Assembly: GCA_963991145.1 (NCBI GenBank)
Contig: CAXDOZ010000013.1
Coordinates: 1 to 34,679 of the forward strand
Reading direction: 5' to 3'
Length of the DNA stretch: 34,679 nucleotides
DNA from: CAXDOZ01 sp963991145
Lineage (GTDB): Bacteria; Bacteroidota; Bacteroidia; Chitinophagales; JABDMM01
Position numbers and translations under genes: made by a program. Of this stretch, positions 1 to 8,514 are shown one piece after another. The notes beneath the pieces were generated by a model that was given only the letters and a program-made list of their open reading frames with translations, searched no databases and was not told the DNA's origin. Numbering within the stretch: the stretch's first letter is position 1; each line of letters opens with the position of its first letter.

Positions 1-617
1 AGGATGGCAAGTCATTCCTATCAAAGTATATATCCGGAAGAGGCGTGGTTTACCTATCTGCAGTGGCATTGAATCAGGAATCTTCAACACTGCCTCTTCA
101 TGCAATTTTTGTCCCGATGATGTATAAGATCGCTATTCTTGGAGCAAGAGGCGGAGAAATTGCATACACGCTCGGCGATCAAAACTCTATACTCATTACA
201 GATGCTGAGATTTCTGGGGATGTTCCATTCAAGCTAGTTATGGGAGATGATGAGTTTATCCCTCAACAACAATCCAGTTCAAACGGAATAAGAATTTGGC
301 TTCAGGGACCCGACAAGGGCGGACCTGCTACCGCAGGAATCTACCAATTGAAACAGGAAAATTCAGGCTATTCATCACTCGTAGCCTTGAACTACTCTAG
401 AAATGAATCCCAGATCCAGGTATTCGATTTAGAGGAGTTGACAGACTATGCCGAAGAGATTCAGGCTGAGATAATCGCCTCTGATAATGTAGCTGAGATC
501 AGGAATACTGTAGAGCAGCTTGATCAGGGGCAGAGTCTATGGAAACTTTGCCTTATTTTAGCGCTGCTTTTCTTAGGTCTTGAAATACTATTGCTACGCC
601 TAAAACCAAGCACTTGA
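1..617 (+). CDS. BatA-like membrane protein, 3' end (partial)
   Basis: The reading frame is open from base 3 of the window through the stop at 615-617, so this is the C-terminal ~204 residues of a longer protein whose start lies upstream; the GTG at 45 is internal. The visible part contains a stretch (GVVYLSAVALN, then HAIFVPMMYKIAI) that resembles the distal part of large BatA/aerotolerance-N-terminal-domain proteins of Bacteroidota, which carry a von Willebrand-like domain between membrane helices. A single hydrophobic helix lies close to the C-terminus (LWKLCLILALLFLGLEILLL), followed by a short basic tail. The stop is one base before the next start, so it is co-transcribed with the dihydroorotase-like gene; this neighbour pair is common in Bacteroidota. 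Family assignment is from motif resemblance and context; function is unknown. Confidence 0.7.
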   Translation, partial: DGKSFLSKYISGRGVVYLSAVALNQESSTLPLHAIFVPMMYKIAILGARGGEIAYTLGDQNSILITDAEISGDVPFKLVMGDDEFIPQQQSSSNGIRIWLQGPDKGGPATAGIYQLKQENSGYSSLVALNYSRNESQIQVFDLEELTDYAEEIQAEIIASDNVAEIRNTVEQLDQGQSLWKLCLILALLFLGLEILLLRLKPST

Positions 618-618
618 T

Positions 619-1881
619 ATGATCCTGATACGATCCGCTCAAATCATCTCTCCGGGCTCCTCAAAGCATCTTCAGACTCAGGATATTCGTATTAGAGAAG
701 GTAAGATCACTGAAACAGGAAAGGCCTTGCAGGCCGATGGAGAAAAGGAGATCCAATCAAAAAATCTCTGTGTATCACCGGGTTGGATAGACCTTGGACC
801 ACAGTTTGGTGATCCAGGCTTCGAACACCGGGAAGGGCTAAAATCAGGATTGGCCGCAGCAGCAAAAGGAGGATTCACCGCAGTAGCTCCTTTCCCCAAC
901 ACAGATCCGGTAATTCACTCAAAGTCTGAAGTTGAGTATCTGATCAACAGGTCATCCGGAAACATAGTTTCTATACTTCCTATCGGAGCTTTAACAAGAG
1001 ATAATAATGGAACGGACATCGCTGAGATGATCGATATGCATCAGGCTGGTGCTGTAGCATTTTCAGATGGAAGAAACGCCGTTCAGAGAGCAGGAGTTGT
1101 CGAGAGAGCCTTGCTATATGTGCTCCCTTTCAATGGATTGATCATTCTACGTCCCGAGGATGAGACCCTATCGGCCGGAGGCCAAATGAATGAGGGTACT
1201 GTTTCAACTAGTTTGGGACTTAGAGGACTACCGGAACTTTCAGAGACTATTGCAGTGACTCGAGATGTAACTCTCCTTGAGTATACGGGATCCCGATTAC
1301 TTGAATTTGGAGTTAGCAGCCCGGAAAGTATAAGCTTGATCAAGGCTGCGAAAAAGGCTGGTCAAAAGGCTTATTCATCAATGAATAGCTACCAATTCTA
1401 CTTTACGGATGAAGATTTATCCGGCTTTGATACAAATCTAAAAGTGAAGCCCTGTCTGAGAAGCCCAAAAGATGTTGAGCAATTCAAAAAAGCATTTTTA
1501 GCAGGTGATATCGATATCATTTCTTCTGGTCATGAGCCATGGGATGAGGAGCAAAAGAAAGTCGAGTTTCTTTATGCTGAACCCGGGATGGCCAGCATTG
1601 AGCTTAGTTATTCTATTCTGAACACTGCATTAGGAAAGGATTCAGATCAGGAGAAGATCGTACAATCTCTTGCCATTAACACAAGAGAAATCCTTGGTCA
1701 GGAATCTAGCCAAATCGAAGAGGGGCAGAAAGCAGACATTACCCTGTTTGATCCTGCTGCAAAGTGGACCGTTCAGGAATCTGACCTCCTTTCAAATGGG
1801 GTTAACAATCCTTTCATAGGGAAGGAACTTACCGGAAAGGTCCTTGGCATCATCAATGAGCAACAATCCCAATTTGCTTAA
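619..1881 (+). CDS. Dihydroorotase-like protein (probably catalytically inactive)
   Basis: 420 aa, the length and layout of a type I dihydroorotase/amidohydrolase (PyrC family): N-terminal beta-sandwich strand (ILIRSAQIISP), VSPGWID at 52-58, DPGFEHRE at 65-72, GGFTAVAPFPNTDPV, and a C-terminal return to the sandwich (GQKADITLFDP). The metal and catalytic residues are missing: the H-x-H pair after GWxDx is G60-P61-Q62; the region equivalent to the substrate-side PHHL motif reads S-Y-Q-F (257-260); and the T-D-H motif is S303-G304-H305, keeping only the His. It therefore probably does not hydrolyse dihydroorotate. Related Bacteroidota proteins also lack the first H-x-H, so this may be a structural or regulatory paralogue comparable to pseudo-dihydroorotases that associate with aspartate transcarbamoylase. 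The start is one base after the previous stop; the stop overlaps the next start by one base. Confidence 0.85.
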   Translation: MILIRSAQIISPGSSKHLQTQDIRIREGKITETGKALQADGEKEIQSKNLCVSPGWIDLGPQFGDPGFEHREGLKSGLAAAAKGGFTAVAPFPNTDPVIHSKSEVEYLINRSSGNIVSILPIGALTRDNNGTDIAEMIDMHQAGAVAFSDGRNAVQRAGVVERALLYVLPFNGLIILRPEDETLSAGGQMNEGTVSTSLGLRGLPELSETIAVTRDVTLLEYTGSRLLEFGVSSPESISLIKAAKKAGQKAYSSMNSYQFYFTDEDLSGFDTNLKVKPCLRSPKDVEQFKKAFLAGDIDIISSGHEPWDEEQKKVEFLYAEPGMASIELSYSILNTALGKDSDQEKIVQSLAINTREILGQESSQIEEGQKADITLFDPAAKWTVQESDLLSNGVNNPFIGKELTGKVLGIINEQQSQFA

Positions 1882-2351
1882 TGAAGCAATTTAGTCAACC
1901 ACTTCTCCATGGTTTATTGGGGGCTGCACTTTGTGCCCTTTGCTTGTTTGGTATCTACAGTTACGATAGCATACTTGTTACGGGACCTACCTTTTTCCTG
2001 TGTTTTCCAATTGCTATTGCAGCGATGTATATGTCGGGAATCCAATCCAGGAAATCCAATGGAGGGTATATCTCATTCCCATTAGCATTTAGATCTGTTT
2101 TGATCACTGGTGTCTTATCGTTTTCAGGCTTGTACTTAATGCAGCTGATTCTGTTTACATCAGACCCACAATTGATCGAGTATTTGCATCAGCTTGATCT
2201 TGAGAGATTCAGTGGTCCTCAGTCTGAAATGGAGGACATACCCGCAATAGAGTTGAATATTAGATACCTACTGCGCTATTTTACACGGGCTTTTGGGGTA
2301 AGTTTGATTTTTACTTTAATTGTATCCCTAATTGTTAAGAGGACAAAGTAA
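1881..2351 (+). CDS. DUF4199 family membrane protein
   Basis: 156 aa with about four hydrophobic helices (near residues 8-26, 32-52, 68-90 and 135-153) separated by short loops, and an acidic, non-hydrophobic stretch at about 95-125. Size and helix pattern fit the DUF4199 family, common in Bacteroidota and of unknown function. The ATG shares its A with the stop codon of the dihydroorotase-like gene (TAATG), indicating translational coupling, and the glycosyltransferase starts one base after its stop. In many Bacteroidota DUF4199 genes sit directly before a GT2 glycosyltransferase of this type, so a role in glycolipid or envelope synthesis is plausible but inferred. Confidence 0.8.
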   Translation: MKQFSQPLLHGLLGAALCALCLFGIYSYDSILVTGPTFFLCFPIAIAAMYMSGIQSRKSNGGYISFPLAFRSVLITGVLSFSGLYLMQLILFTSDPQLIEYLHQLDLERFSGPQSEMEDIPAIELNIRYLLRYFTRAFGVSLIFTLIVSLIVKRTK

Positions 2352-2352
2352 T

Positions 2353-3291
2353 ATGGACATCTCGGTTGTAATACCACTTTTTAATGAGGAAGAGAGTTTG
2401 CCGGAGCTTCACGCCTGGATCAAGAGAGTGATGGAGGAGAATAATTTCAGTTATGAAATTATCATGGTAAATGATGGATCTAGTGATAGATCATGGGAGG
2501 TAATTGAAGAGATATCCAGAAAAGACTCTAATGTTAAAGGCATCTGCTTTCGAAGAAATTATGGCAAGTCAGCCGCTTTGAACAGAGGATTTGATGCTGC
2601 TTCTGGTGAAGTAGTGATCACAATGGATGCAGATCTTCAGGATAGTCCAGATGAGATCCCTGAATTGTATAAGATGATCAAGTCTGATGGATTTGATCTG
2701 GTATCAGGATGGAAGCAAAAACGCTACGACCCAATTTCAAAGACCATTCCTACAAAGCTGTTTAACTGGGCTACAAGAAAGCTTTCTGGAATCTACCTTC
2801 ACGATTTCAACTGTGGATTGAAGGCATATGATCACGATGTGGTTAAGTGTGTTGATGTCTATGGCGAGATGCACAGATACATACCGGTGCTTGCAAAGCG
2901 TGCCGGATTTACTCAAATAGGAGAGAAAGTTGTTTCTCATCAGGCGAGAAAGTATGGAACTACGAAGTTCGGACTTGAGCGATTTATTAATGGATTCCTG
3001 GATCTACTTTCAATCACTTTTGTTACCAAGTTTGGAAAGCGACCAATGCACTTCTTTGGAAGTCTGGGTACGATCTCATTCTTGATCGGTTTCTTTATCC
3101 TTCTATGGTTGTCGATTGAGAAGATCTTCTTTCAGGTTCCAAAGATCGCTGAGCGCCCCATGTTCTTTTTGGGGATCCTCACCTTTACCGTAGGGGTGCA
3201 ATTATTCCTTACGGGCTTTTTGGCGGAGCTGATCTCGAGAAATGATCCCGAGCGAAACGATAACAAGATCAAAGAGAAGATCGGCCTCTAA
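2353..3291 (+). CDS. GT2 glycosyltransferase, polyprenyl-phosphate (DPM/ArnC-like) type
   Basis: 312 aa from the ATG at 2353; a TTG seven codons upstream is in frame but lies inside the DUF4199 gene and is less likely. N-terminal GT-A domain: VVIPLFNEEESL (5-16), NDGSSDRS (40-47) for nucleotide-sugar binding, and the DxD-type metal motif MDADLQD (91-97). The C-terminus has two membrane helices (about 228-258 and 267-295). This is the arrangement of dolichol/undecaprenyl-phosphate glycosyltransferases (DPM1, GtrB, ArnC relatives), which move a sugar onto a lipid phosphate at the inner face of the cytoplasmic membrane. The sugar cannot be told from sequence. It is the last gene of the first + operon; its stop overlaps the convergent GT2 gene by four bases (CTAA). 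Confidence 0.88.
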   Translation: MDISVVIPLFNEEESLPELHAWIKRVMEENNFSYEIIMVNDGSSDRSWEVIEEISRKDSNVKGICFRRNYGKSAALNRGFDAASGEVVITMDADLQDSPDEIPELYKMIKSDGFDLVSGWKQKRYDPISKTIPTKLFNWATRKLSGIYLHDFNCGLKAYDHDVVKCVDVYGEMHRYIPVLAKRAGFTQIGEKVVSHQARKYGTTKFGLERFINGFLDLLSITFVTKFGKRPMHFFGSLGTISFLIGFFILLWLSIEKIFFQVPKIAERPMFFLGILTFTVGVQLFLTGFLAELISRNDPERNDNKIKEKIGL

Positions 3292-4346
3292 AGAATATCC
3301 TGCATTGGAATTCCCTTCTCCGGCAGATCAGAGAATTTCTTTCTACCCTTTACGAAGAATTGCCAGATCACAGAGCCTCTGTAGTAACCACTCATATTAT
3401 TTGGTGCCTTTTTCTTACCGATCTCCCGGCGCTTTCTGGTCCAGTAGAAGATGTTGTAATAGAAAGAGAAATGGGCTTTTAGGATTGCCCAGATATTCCT
3501 GAATTCGCCAAGAGCGAGAAACCTCATTCCAGCAATACCATCGAGTACAAGTCTAACAGGAATCCTTACCGGTAGATAGGCCGGAGGCAGATTCTTATAC
3601 ATCATTGCGAGATTGTTGCGGAAGTTCAGATAAGTCTTTCTCGGGTTTCCCTGAGGCAAACTTCCACCACCAACGTGATACACTTTGCTGTCTCCGATAC
3701 TCACGATCTGATAGCCTTGATTCTTGATCCTCCAGCAAAGGTCAATTTCCTCCATGTGAGCAAAGAACCGTTCATCCAGTCCACCGAGTTCATTGTATAG
3801 ATCTGCCCTTACAACTAAACAAGCTCCAGTAGCCCAGAATACCTTTACGGTTGTGTCATACTGTCCTTCATCGGGCTCAGTGTCCATGAACATTCTACCC
3901 CTGCAAAATGGGAATCCGAAACGATCTAAATATCCGCCGGAGGCGCCTGCATATTCAAACTGTCCCTTATCGTGATAAGCAAGAATTTTAGGCTGGGCTG
4001 CGCCGATGTCGCCTCTGTTCCCGATCTGGTTCATGATCTTCTCTAACCAGCCTCGGGTCACTTCTACATCCTGATTCAGTAGTACGAAGTAATCTGCATC
4101 TACCTGACTTAATGCAAGGTTGTATCCTCCTGCAAAACCACGATTATCCTGATTCTTTATTACCCTGACCTTAGGTTGATTCTCTTCAAGCCATGCTACT
4201 GAATCATCTGTAGAGCAGTTGTCTGCAACAATCAGTTCTGCCTCTGGATAGATAGTATTCTCAACTAATGGAGGGACGAACTTTTTGAGGAAATCAAGGC
4301 CATTCCAGCTCAGTATTACGACTGCTACTTTTGGGTAATGCGACAT
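3288..4346 (-). CDS. GT2 glycosyltransferase, rhamnosyltransferase-like
   Basis: 352 aa. GT-A fold motifs: VVILSWNGLDFL (9-20), ADNCSTDDSV (41-50), DNRGFAGGYNLAL (67-79) and the metal-binding NQD (91-93) in FVLLNQD. A conserved acceptor-side block follows (FFAHMEEIDLCWRIKNQGY), typical of WbbL/RfbF-like rhamnosyl- and related transferases that build O-antigen or other surface glycans. A moderately hydrophobic, basic C-terminal region (about 280-330) may associate with the membrane. It is the third gene of a - strand operon: its ATG directly follows the stop of the acyltransferase with no spacer. The context (LpxL-like acyltransferase) suggests lipopolysaccharide or glycolipid assembly. Donor and acceptor are unknown. 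Confidence 0.88.
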   Translation of the reverse strand: MSHYPKVAVVILSWNGLDFLKKFVPPLVENTIYPEAELIVADNCSTDDSVAWLEENQPKVRVIKNQDNRGFAGGYNLALSQVDADYFVLLNQDVEVTRGWLEKIMNQIGNRGDIGAAQPKILAYHDKGQFEYAGASGGYLDRFGFPFCRGRMFMDTEPDEGQYDTTVKVFWATGACLVVRADLYNELGGLDERFFAHMEEIDLCWRIKNQGYQIVSIGDSKVYHVGGGSLPQGNPRKTYLNFRNNLAMMYKNLPPAYLPVRIPVRLVLDGIAGMRFLALGEFRNIWAILKAHFSFYYNIFYWTRKRREIGKKKAPNNMSGYYRGSVIWQFFVKGRKKFSDLPEKGIPMQDIL

Positions 4347-5234
4347 TTAATTTTTGATTGACTCTGGCTTCTTGTGTTTCCATCGCTTATGCGACCACAG
4401 CCAAAATTCGGGTTTTTCTTTTATCTGTTCCTCCAATAGTGAAACATGCTGGTCTGTAATGCCATTTTCAGGATATGAAGATGGTTCAGTGCTCTTCAGA
4501 TTCAAAGTAGCGTGGTAATATCCTCTTTTTGGTCTTTGTATGTCCACAAAGACAATTGCAGCATCAGCCATTCGGGCGTACCTCTCTGCACCGTATAAAA
4601 CTGCAGTTTCCTGATTGAGAAATGTAGTCCAATATGCTCTCCGTGGATTTGATGGACTTTGATCCGATACAAAGCAGTAAGCTGCCAGGGGTTTATCCGG
4701 GTCTCTAAAATGATTTCCTGTTTCCCGGATTGGAAGTAACTCCACTCCAAATTTTGCTCTTACCCTTTGAAGGTAAGCATTGAAGTACCTGTTTTTTAAA
4801 GGCTTATAGATCACGATAGTCTTTTGAGGAAGCACCAGGCCGGCGATTAGATCCGCCCATTCCCAGTTATTGTAATGCCCAAGAATCAGAATTACATCCT
4901 TCCCCTGATCCATCATGTCCTTCATCATTGGAACATTATCAACTCTAAAGCGCCTTCTTATTTCACTTTCTGACATCCCAAAAGAGTGTATCGCTTCAAC
5001 CACCAGATCTGCCAGATACCTATAGTTAAGGTGCATGATCCGCTCAATCTCCTTGTCTGATTTCTCCGGGAAGGATCTTTTAAGATTTCCTTCGATTACT
5101 TTCTTCCTGTATCCGATCACTCTATCGAGCAGGAAGGCCAAAGGAGTAGCGATTCCATAAAGGATCCATAAAGGAATTCTAGACAAAGGCCATAGAATGG
5201 CTATGATCAAATAGAAGGATAAACGCTCCATCAA
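4347..5234 (-). CDS. LpxL/HtrB-like lysophospholipid or lipid A acyltransferase
   Basis: 295 aa with an N-terminal membrane anchor (about residues 5-38) and the acyltransferase core. The catalytic H-x4-E motif is HYNNWE, H120 to E125; a later FVSDQSPS block and a RYARMADAAIVFVD block match the LpxL/LpxM/HtrB family, which add secondary acyl chains to lipid A (or related lipids) at the inner membrane. Bacteroidota members are commonly annotated as lysophospholipid acyltransferases and their exact substrate often differs from E. coli. The start overlaps the stop of the GWxTD gene by four bases (ATGA), so translation is coupled. An ATG one codon downstream is an alternative start. Confidence 0.88.
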   Translation of the reverse strand: MMERLSFYLIIAILWPLSRIPLWILYGIATPLAFLLDRVIGYRKKVIEGNLKRSFPEKSDKEIERIMHLNYRYLADLVVEAIHSFGMSESEIRRRFRVDNVPMMKDMMDQGKDVILILGHYNNWEWADLIAGLVLPQKTIVIYKPLKNRYFNAYLQRVRAKFGVELLPIRETGNHFRDPDKPLAAYCFVSDQSPSNPRRAYWTTFLNQETAVLYGAERYARMADAAIVFVDIQRPKRGYYHATLNLKSTEPSSYPENGITDQHVSLLEEQIKEKPEFWLWSHKRWKHKKPESIKN

Positions 5235-6703
5235 AAATCGTCGAAGAATTGACCTGACTTGGTGCCGTAAGGCGTATTGTTTGGATTGGTCACGTCAATG
5301 TCTGTAGCTCCATTTGGGTCAGCAAAGGTATTGTAGATCTCTACTTTCCATCGGTCGTTAAAGGTTTCGCCTTGAGCTGTGGAGTGGATGATCACATAGT
5401 CATTCACCACATCAAATGGATTCATGAATACGAAGATCACATTGTTCTGCTTATCTATGGTTGAATAGTATTGCCAAACTTCATAGTCTCGTGCATTTGG
5501 CTCCCTTCCATATTGGATGTCATTTGGTTGCCCATATTCAAGCCAAACCCTACCTCTATCAGTATCAAAACCCTTAAGGATAGGAGTAGTGAAATTGTAT
5601 AGGGTAAGATCAACTTGCTGTTTGTATTCGATCCATTTCGATCTTGGGTCAACCTCATCTCTTCTCTCCCAAAACAGGTAGAAATATTTTCTAAGGCTGG
5701 CGGTATCATTCGACTCTACCAATCCCAACATCGTACTTTCCTCCACTTGAGTGGCTATTGGATATAGCGATAGAGCATAAAGCTTTACTGAATCAATCGG
5801 CATTTTACCCGCAAAAGTCTTTGAAAGCAAAAGAGAGTCTACATTCTCACTTACTTCCTCAACAAAAGCATTATTTGTGCGGAAGAAGAAACGGTTCTTC
5901 TTTAAGAGCAGCTCATTGTCTCTATTTTTTACCGATATACTTAGAAAGTAATTTCCTGATGGAATTTGACTTAGATCCAGGCTCCCTGTTACCGGAACTA
6001 TTTTATCAGGCTCGCATTTCCTGAAACCTGAAGACTGAACACGACCGCTTCTCTTTTCTTCGATTGCATATTGAACAAGAAATGATTCATCCAGCTCCTG
6101 ATCCATATTATAGATCTCGGTATAGAAGTTTAACTGGCTCATGTTTGATGGATAGAAATCCAAAGCGTATGGAATCATTTCCACCCCATGTCTGGTGAAG
6201 AGATTGTTGTCATTTGTTTGGCGAATACTCAACATTAATGTGGGATCAGAAACGGCTGGGATATCTCTCGTGTAGCCATTTACCTCCATGGTTGAAAAGA
6301 AGGTATTAGTTGCCAGCGTATCGTTGTGATCTCTTAAAGATGTTACGATCTGATATTTCCCTTCGATCAGGTTGAACCTATTGATGTCTACTACATCATC
6401 AGGTACAGCATCTTCATTAGGGTAGAGCTTAGTCTGCACCATATATCGTTGAGTATAGACTAAGCTATCCTCCAAAAACACCTCAAAAGTGTATTCTATA
6501 GCGCCTTGTAATCCACCTTCAACCTCTACGTATTTGACACCAGTTCCCGGTATCAAAGTATATACTTCAATGTAGTTGAACATTTCATCTTCCTCGAAAC
6601 CGGCAAGAGATGAGAAGTTTACGAATGCCGTTAACTCAGAGGCGGATACCGCCCCCATTGAAAGGACACAAATAAGCAGGGTCGCAATTTTGCGAATAAT
6701 CAT
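5231..6703 (-). CDS. GWxTD domain-containing secreted protein
   Basis: 490 aa with a clear N-terminal signal peptide (MIIRKIATLLICVLSMGAVSA, cleavage near 21-22), so exported. The long middle part is beta-rich and not recognised. The C-terminal domain carries the GWxTD signature in the variant form G378-F-D-T-D382, followed by RGRVWLEYGQPNDIQYG and YEVWQYY, which are diagnostic of the family. GWxTD proteins are widespread in Bacteroidota and some other phyla; function unknown. It heads an operon with the acyltransferase and GT2 genes, suggesting an envelope role. Upstream, on the - strand, a perfect TAAATTTG element (6708-6715) could be its -7 promoter box. Confidence 0.88.
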   Translation of the reverse strand: MIIRKIATLLICVLSMGAVSASELTAFVNFSSLAGFEEDEMFNYIEVYTLIPGTGVKYVEVEGGLQGAIEYTFEVFLEDSLVYTQRYMVQTKLYPNEDAVPDDVVDINRFNLIEGKYQIVTSLRDHNDTLATNTFFSTMEVNGYTRDIPAVSDPTLMLSIRQTNDNNLFTRHGVEMIPYALDFYPSNMSQLNFYTEIYNMDQELDESFLVQYAIEEKRSGRVQSSGFRKCEPDKIVPVTGSLDLSQIPSGNYFLSISVKNRDNELLLKKNRFFFRTNNAFVEEVSENVDSLLLSKTFAGKMPIDSVKLYALSLYPIATQVEESTMLGLVESNDTASLRKYFYLFWERRDEVDPRSKWIEYKQQVDLTLYNFTTPILKGFDTDRGRVWLEYGQPNDIQYGREPNARDYEVWQYYSTIDKQNNVIFVFMNPFDVVNDYVIIHSTAQGETFNDRWKVEIYNTFADPNGATDIDVTNPNNTPYGTKSGQFFDDF

Positions 6704-6707
6704 CTGT

Positions 6708-6715
6708 CAAATTTA
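6708..6715 (-). promoter_or_regulatory. Candidate -7 promoter element of the GWxTD operon
   Basis: Read on the - strand this is TAAATTTG, a perfect match to the Bacteroidota -7 consensus TAnnTTTG, 4 bases upstream of the ATG at 6703. The transcript would be leaderless or nearly so. I do not find a good TTG -33 partner at the usual 17-23 base spacing, so this is tentative. Confidence 0.3.
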
Positions 6716-6772
6716 CTGAATTCCTTACTGCGAGATAGATTGCACTTCCCATGTTTTTGTAATCTTTGAGAC

Positions 6773-7399
6773 ATGAATTTGCTCATTGAAGCCATGTATT
6801 TCCCCCCTGTGGAGGCCTTCGCCCTGATGCTAGCCTCAGAAAATCTTTTCATTGAGAAGCACGAGCGTTACCAAAGGGTTAGTTACCGTAATAGGTGCCA
6901 TATATCTGGTCCGAATGGTCTCCTTCGATTATCAGTTCCTTTAAAGGGAGGGAAGAGTGAGAGGCAACTAATAACTGAAAAGCAGATTGACTATTCCCAG
7001 AATTGGCAAAAGAACCATTGGGAGAGTTTATGTAGTTGTTACCGTAGAAGCCCTTATTTCGAATTTTACGAGGATGATCTTGAGCCACTGTTTCAGGAGA
7101 GATCTGATAGCTTGTTTGAACTGAACCTTAAAACTATTAACTGGATTATTGAAGCATTATCTCTTGATCTTAAGGTTCAGTTTACAGATAAGTTTTCCAC
7201 TGATTATCAGGATTTTACTGATATGAGAAGTAAAATCCTTCCGAATGCAATGAATATTAAGGGCTTTCGCTATCCAAAATATATTCAGGTGTTTGAAGCA
7301 AGGCAGGGTTTCATCCCAAACTTGTCTATTCTTGACCTCCTTTTTGCTGAGGGTCCTTCAGCAAAAGATATACTATTGTCATCATATGTTAATAAGTAA
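6773..7399 (+). CDS. WbqC-like family protein
   Basis: 208 aa, cytoplasmic, no signal peptide. The N-terminus (EAMYFPPVEAFALML), the YQRVSYRNRCHISGPNGLLRLSVPLKGG block and the W-x-K-NHWESLCSCYRRSPYFEFYEDDLEPLF block match the WbqC family (PF08889-like), found in O-antigen clusters and as a stand-alone conserved gene in Bacteroidota; biochemical function is not established. The start at 6773 fits the usual N-terminus of the family better than the ATG at 6797. It is divergent from the GWxTD operon with 69 bases between starts; a TTG (6740-6742) and AATCTTTG (6761-6768) 18 bases apart could form its promoter, which would leave almost no 5' leader. In other Bacteroidota it often sits next to signal peptidase I, which is absent here. 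Confidence 0.85.
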   Translation: MNLLIEAMYFPPVEAFALMLASENLFIEKHERYQRVSYRNRCHISGPNGLLRLSVPLKGGKSERQLITEKQIDYSQNWQKNHWESLCSCYRRSPYFEFYEDDLEPLFQERSDSLFELNLKTINWIIEALSLDLKVQFTDKFSTDYQDFTDMRSKILPNAMNIKGFRYPKYIQVFEARQGFIPNLSILDLLFAEGPSAKDILLSSYVNK

Positions 7400-7443
7400 G
7401 AAAGGGGACTAATTTACATGGTATTTTTAACGAATGCTTAATC

Positions 7444-7471
7444 TTTCGTAAGGCCTTTCGAACTAACTTTG
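7444..7471 (+). promoter_or_regulatory. Candidate promoter of the lamin-tail protein gene
   Basis: TAACTTTG at 7464-7471 matches the Bacteroidota -7 box TAnnTTTG. A weak -33 like TTTCG lies at 7444-7448, 15 bases upstream. The start codon at 7489 is 17 bases after the -7 box, leaving a short leader. Confidence 0.5.
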
Positions 7472-7488
7472 CAGCAAAATAAAACCAC

Positions 7489-8451
7489 ATGAAAAGAGTA
7501 TTACTTTCAATATTAGTTGTTCTTTCAGTAAATGCAGCATTCTCACAATGTGATGATCTGTTTTTCTCTGAATATGTTGAGGGATGGTCTAACAATAAGG
7601 CCTGGGAAATTTATAATCCAACCAATGATACGGTAGATATGTATAACTACCAGATTCAGCGTTGGTCAAACGGGAATGATATTCCTAATGCGCTTTATAC
7701 CATTAGAATTGCATCTGCAGCGAACCAGGTGTTATTGGCACCAAAAGATGTCCTGGTAGTTGTTCTTGATAAGCGTGATACTTCAGGTTCTGGTTTTGAA
7801 GCTCCTGTATGGGAAGAGTTAAGAAACAAAGCAGATATCTTCCTTTGCCCGGATTATAGCACGAACAGGGCTCTATATCACAACGGTAATGATGCAATTA
7901 CTCTTGAGAAAGCCCCTAGTGGTCAAATCGTAGATCTATTTGCAGAAGTAGGATTTAACCCTGGAGAGCCAAGAGATGGTGCAGGATGGAATGATCAGGC
8001 TCCTAATTACTTTACTCCAGATACTAATGCTACTGCTTGGACTACAGATCACACTTTATACAGAAAGTATAATGTACGTTCTGGTGTTACTTCAAATCCT
8101 TCACCTTTCATGGTGAATATGGAGTGGGATTCCCTTCCAGCAAATACATTTGATAGCCTTGGTACTCACGCTTGTGAGTGTAATCGTTCAACTTCTATTG
8201 GTGAGACTGAGTTTGATAATCAAACTACAATCTTCCCATCTCTAGTTAATTCTGGTTCATTCAGAATCCTTTCTGAATCAAGAATTCAGGAAGTAAGAGT
8301 TATCAACTTGCTGGGTGCAGAAGTAATCAACCTTCGCGATGATGCTTCAACTGTTGTAGTTGAAACTTCTGATCTTCCTTACGGAACTTATATTGTACAT
8401 GTAGGCTTGTCGAATGGCAAATCTTACATACAGAAGATTCAGATAAACTAG
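7489..8451 (+). CDS. Secreted lamin-tail-domain protein with T9SS sorting signal
   Basis: 320 aa. Signal peptide at 1-19 (MKRVLLSILVVLSVNAAFSQ). Residues about 21-165 begin DLFFSEYVEG followed by AWEIYNPTNDTVDMYNYQIQ, GNDAITLEK and similar blocks, typical of bacterial lamin-tail (LTD) domains, an Ig-like fold found on secreted nucleases and phosphatases and thought to mediate binding. No catalytic domain is visible. The C-terminal ~80 residues (from about 240: TTIFPSLVNSGSF, VRVINLLGAEVINL, LPYGTYIVHV, YIQKIQIN) form a type A T9SS C-terminal sorting domain, so it is exported across the outer membrane and attached or released. Followed by a strong terminator, then the TonB receptor and a secreted endonuclease, hinting at nucleic acid capture. 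Confidence 0.85.
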   Translation: MKRVLLSILVVLSVNAAFSQCDDLFFSEYVEGWSNNKAWEIYNPTNDTVDMYNYQIQRWSNGNDIPNALYTIRIASAANQVLLAPKDVLVVVLDKRDTSGSGFEAPVWEELRNKADIFLCPDYSTNRALYHNGNDAITLEKAPSGQIVDLFAEVGFNPGEPRDGAGWNDQAPNYFTPDTNATAWTTDHTLYRKYNVRSGVTSNPSPFMVNMEWDSLPANTFDSLGTHACECNRSTSIGETEFDNQTTIFPSLVNSGSFRILSESRIQEVRVINLLGAEVINLRDDASTVVVETSDLPYGTYIVHVGLSNGKSYIQKIQIN

Positions 8452-8470
8452 ACTTTTTGAGTTTTAGAAT

Positions 8471-8499
8471 AAAGGAGCTACCTGTGGTAGCTCCTTTTT
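8471..8499 (+). terminator. Rho-independent terminator after the lamin-tail gene
   Basis: Perfect 12-bp stem (8471-8482 with 8486-8497), loop TGT, with a T run through 8499. It ends only 15 bases before the ATG of the TonB receptor gene at 8515, so it sits where that gene's leader would be. Confidence 0.85.
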
Positions 8500-8514
8500 A
8501 ATGATTATCCCTAA

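Noticed and set aside
3242..3502. 86-codon + strand open frame crossing the convergent junction of the two glycosyltransferases
   Set aside because: It lies in another frame of the first GT2 and opposite the second; translation has no family features and codon pattern is that of an antisense shadow.
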